Shown: piece by piece, positions 63,781 to 64,000 of the stretch
Position numbering within the stretch: position 1 is the first letter of the stretch
Layout: each line of letters starts with the position of its first letter
Program-made: the position numbers and the translations under genes
Notes under the pieces: model-generated
Told to the model about the DNA's origin: nothing
The model's database searches: none
The model's input: the letters and a program-made list of their open reading frames with translations, nothing else
Assembly (NCBI GenBank): GCA_000508305.1
Contig: CP006977.1
Span: forward strand, 962,621 to 1,026,620
Direction: 5' to 3'
From: Sulfolobus acidocaldarius SUSAZ
Lineage (GTDB): Archaea > Thermoproteota > Thermoprotei_A > Sulfolobales > Sulfolobaceae
DNA: 64,000 bases

Positions 63781-64000
63781 TCATTGATTCTTGGCTGTCT
63801 CATGTTCTATTAGATCCTTCATTATCTGATAATCTTTTTCTCCTCTATACTTCTCTATAAGCTTAAGTATGTTATCTAGTTCCTCTTTAGAGTATGGAAT
63901 CTCAACCATTTTAGCTAATTTCTCTAAAACGTCTACTAAAGGTTGAAGTGCCTCTATATATTCAGGTATTGTTGTTTCAGGTCTTTTCTCATATAAACTT
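63781..64000 (-). CDS. 3' end of an unidentified gene, partial
   Basis: The minus strand is open from the window edge (base 63999) to TGA at 63781-63783, giving 72 codons. The peptide (TTIPEYIEALQPLVDVLEKL, then KEELDNILKLIEKYRGEKDY, then MKDLIEHETAKNQ) is all helical and highly charged, like the C-terminus of a regulatory or coiled-coil protein. The gene starts beyond the window, and the family is not recognisable from this part. Confidence 0.6.
   Translation of the reverse strand, partial: SLYEKRPETTIPEYIEALQPLVDVLEKLAKMVEIPYSKEELDNILKLIEKYRGEKDYQIMKDLIEHETAKNQ

Noticed and set aside
1-64000. CRISPR array, rRNA, tRNA or intact insertion sequence
   Set aside because: I saw no regularly spaced direct repeats, no rRNA-like blocks, no convincing tRNA cloverleaf and no complete transposase gene on reading both strands; a covariance-model search would be needed to exclude small RNAs.

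Overview
The window is a low-GC, gene-dense stretch of a thermoacidophilic crenarchaeon of the order Sulfolobales. Supporting signs are short or leaderless promoters with TATA-like boxes about 25 nt before start codons, a group II chaperonin (thermosome), an Sm-like protein, GH57/GH15/GT5 glycogen genes, Lrs14-type winged-helix regulators, and an FHA/vWA gene pair with Ser/Thr kinases matching the archaellum regulatory network (Arn). From memory of published work, gene content and order fit Sulfolobus acidocaldarius (roughly Saci_1181 to Saci_1242: arnC 1193, thermosome gamma 1203, arnA/arnB 1210/1211, Lrs14 genes 1219/1223/1242, photolyase 1227). Those locus tags are recollection, not a search result.

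Layout. 0-4.4 kb: the 3' end of a kinase gene (probably arnS), then a graveyard of decayed genes (an unidentified minus-strand relic, a proC relic, an IS200/IS605-like hairpin, a broken YbaK-type gene, a frameshifted TrmB-type regulator and a frameshifted MFS transporter) around one intact metallo-beta-lactamase-fold gene. 4.6-19.5 kb: a drug-type MFS exporter and a repeat-rich surface protein with shared palindromes between them, an acyl-CoA synthetase resembling 3-hydroxypropionyl-CoA synthetase, another MFS transporter, a nucleoside hydrolase, two FAD-linked oxidase genes, purE-purK-ModE-like, and the TPR-kinase ArnC. 19.7-29.3 kb: a small Cys/His protein, RidA, a four-CBS protein and a glycogen cluster (debranching enzyme, glucoamylase, sugar-nucleotidyltransferase, GH57 enzyme, glycogen synthase). 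29.3-42.1 kb: a molybdopterin oxidoreductase, the thermosome, CBS, DsbA-like and vWA genes, arnA-arnB, an AbrB-type protein, FAU-1, aconitase and a stand-alone CARF-HEPN (Csx1-like) protein.

42-50.5 kb: small conserved genes, then a BtuF/FecCD/ATPase ABC importer flanked by two Lrs14 regulators. Its SBP and permease genes carry nearly identical palindromes (GGATA-N3-TATCC) exactly 8 nt before their start codons. An Sm-like gene, two unknowns and a photolyase follow. 50.5-64 kb: a winged-helix + P-loop ATPase pair, TenA, a membrane glycosyltransferase-like protein, an SDR, a broken DUF488 gene, a cupin beside a second IS-like hairpin, a VapBC pair in gene-poor DNA, a DUF5752-like gene, a TRIC-like channel, a TPR protein, a phytoene-desaturase-like oxidoreductase, a hotdog thioesterase, a third Lrs14 gene and the end of one more unknown gene.

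How the parts work together: kinases (ArnS end, ArnC), their phosphoacceptor/reader pair (ArnA/ArnB), a divergent ArnB-like paralogue and three Lrs14 regulators make this a signalling-rich region controlling motility and biofilm. The glycogen block supports carbon storage. I saw no rRNA, tRNA, CRISPR array or intact insertion sequence. The features I consider most likely to be new are the paired importer operators, the orphan Csx1-like protein lacking the usual HEPN arginine, the HTH-ATPase pair, and the shared phospho-tail motif in two vWA proteins either side of ArnA.
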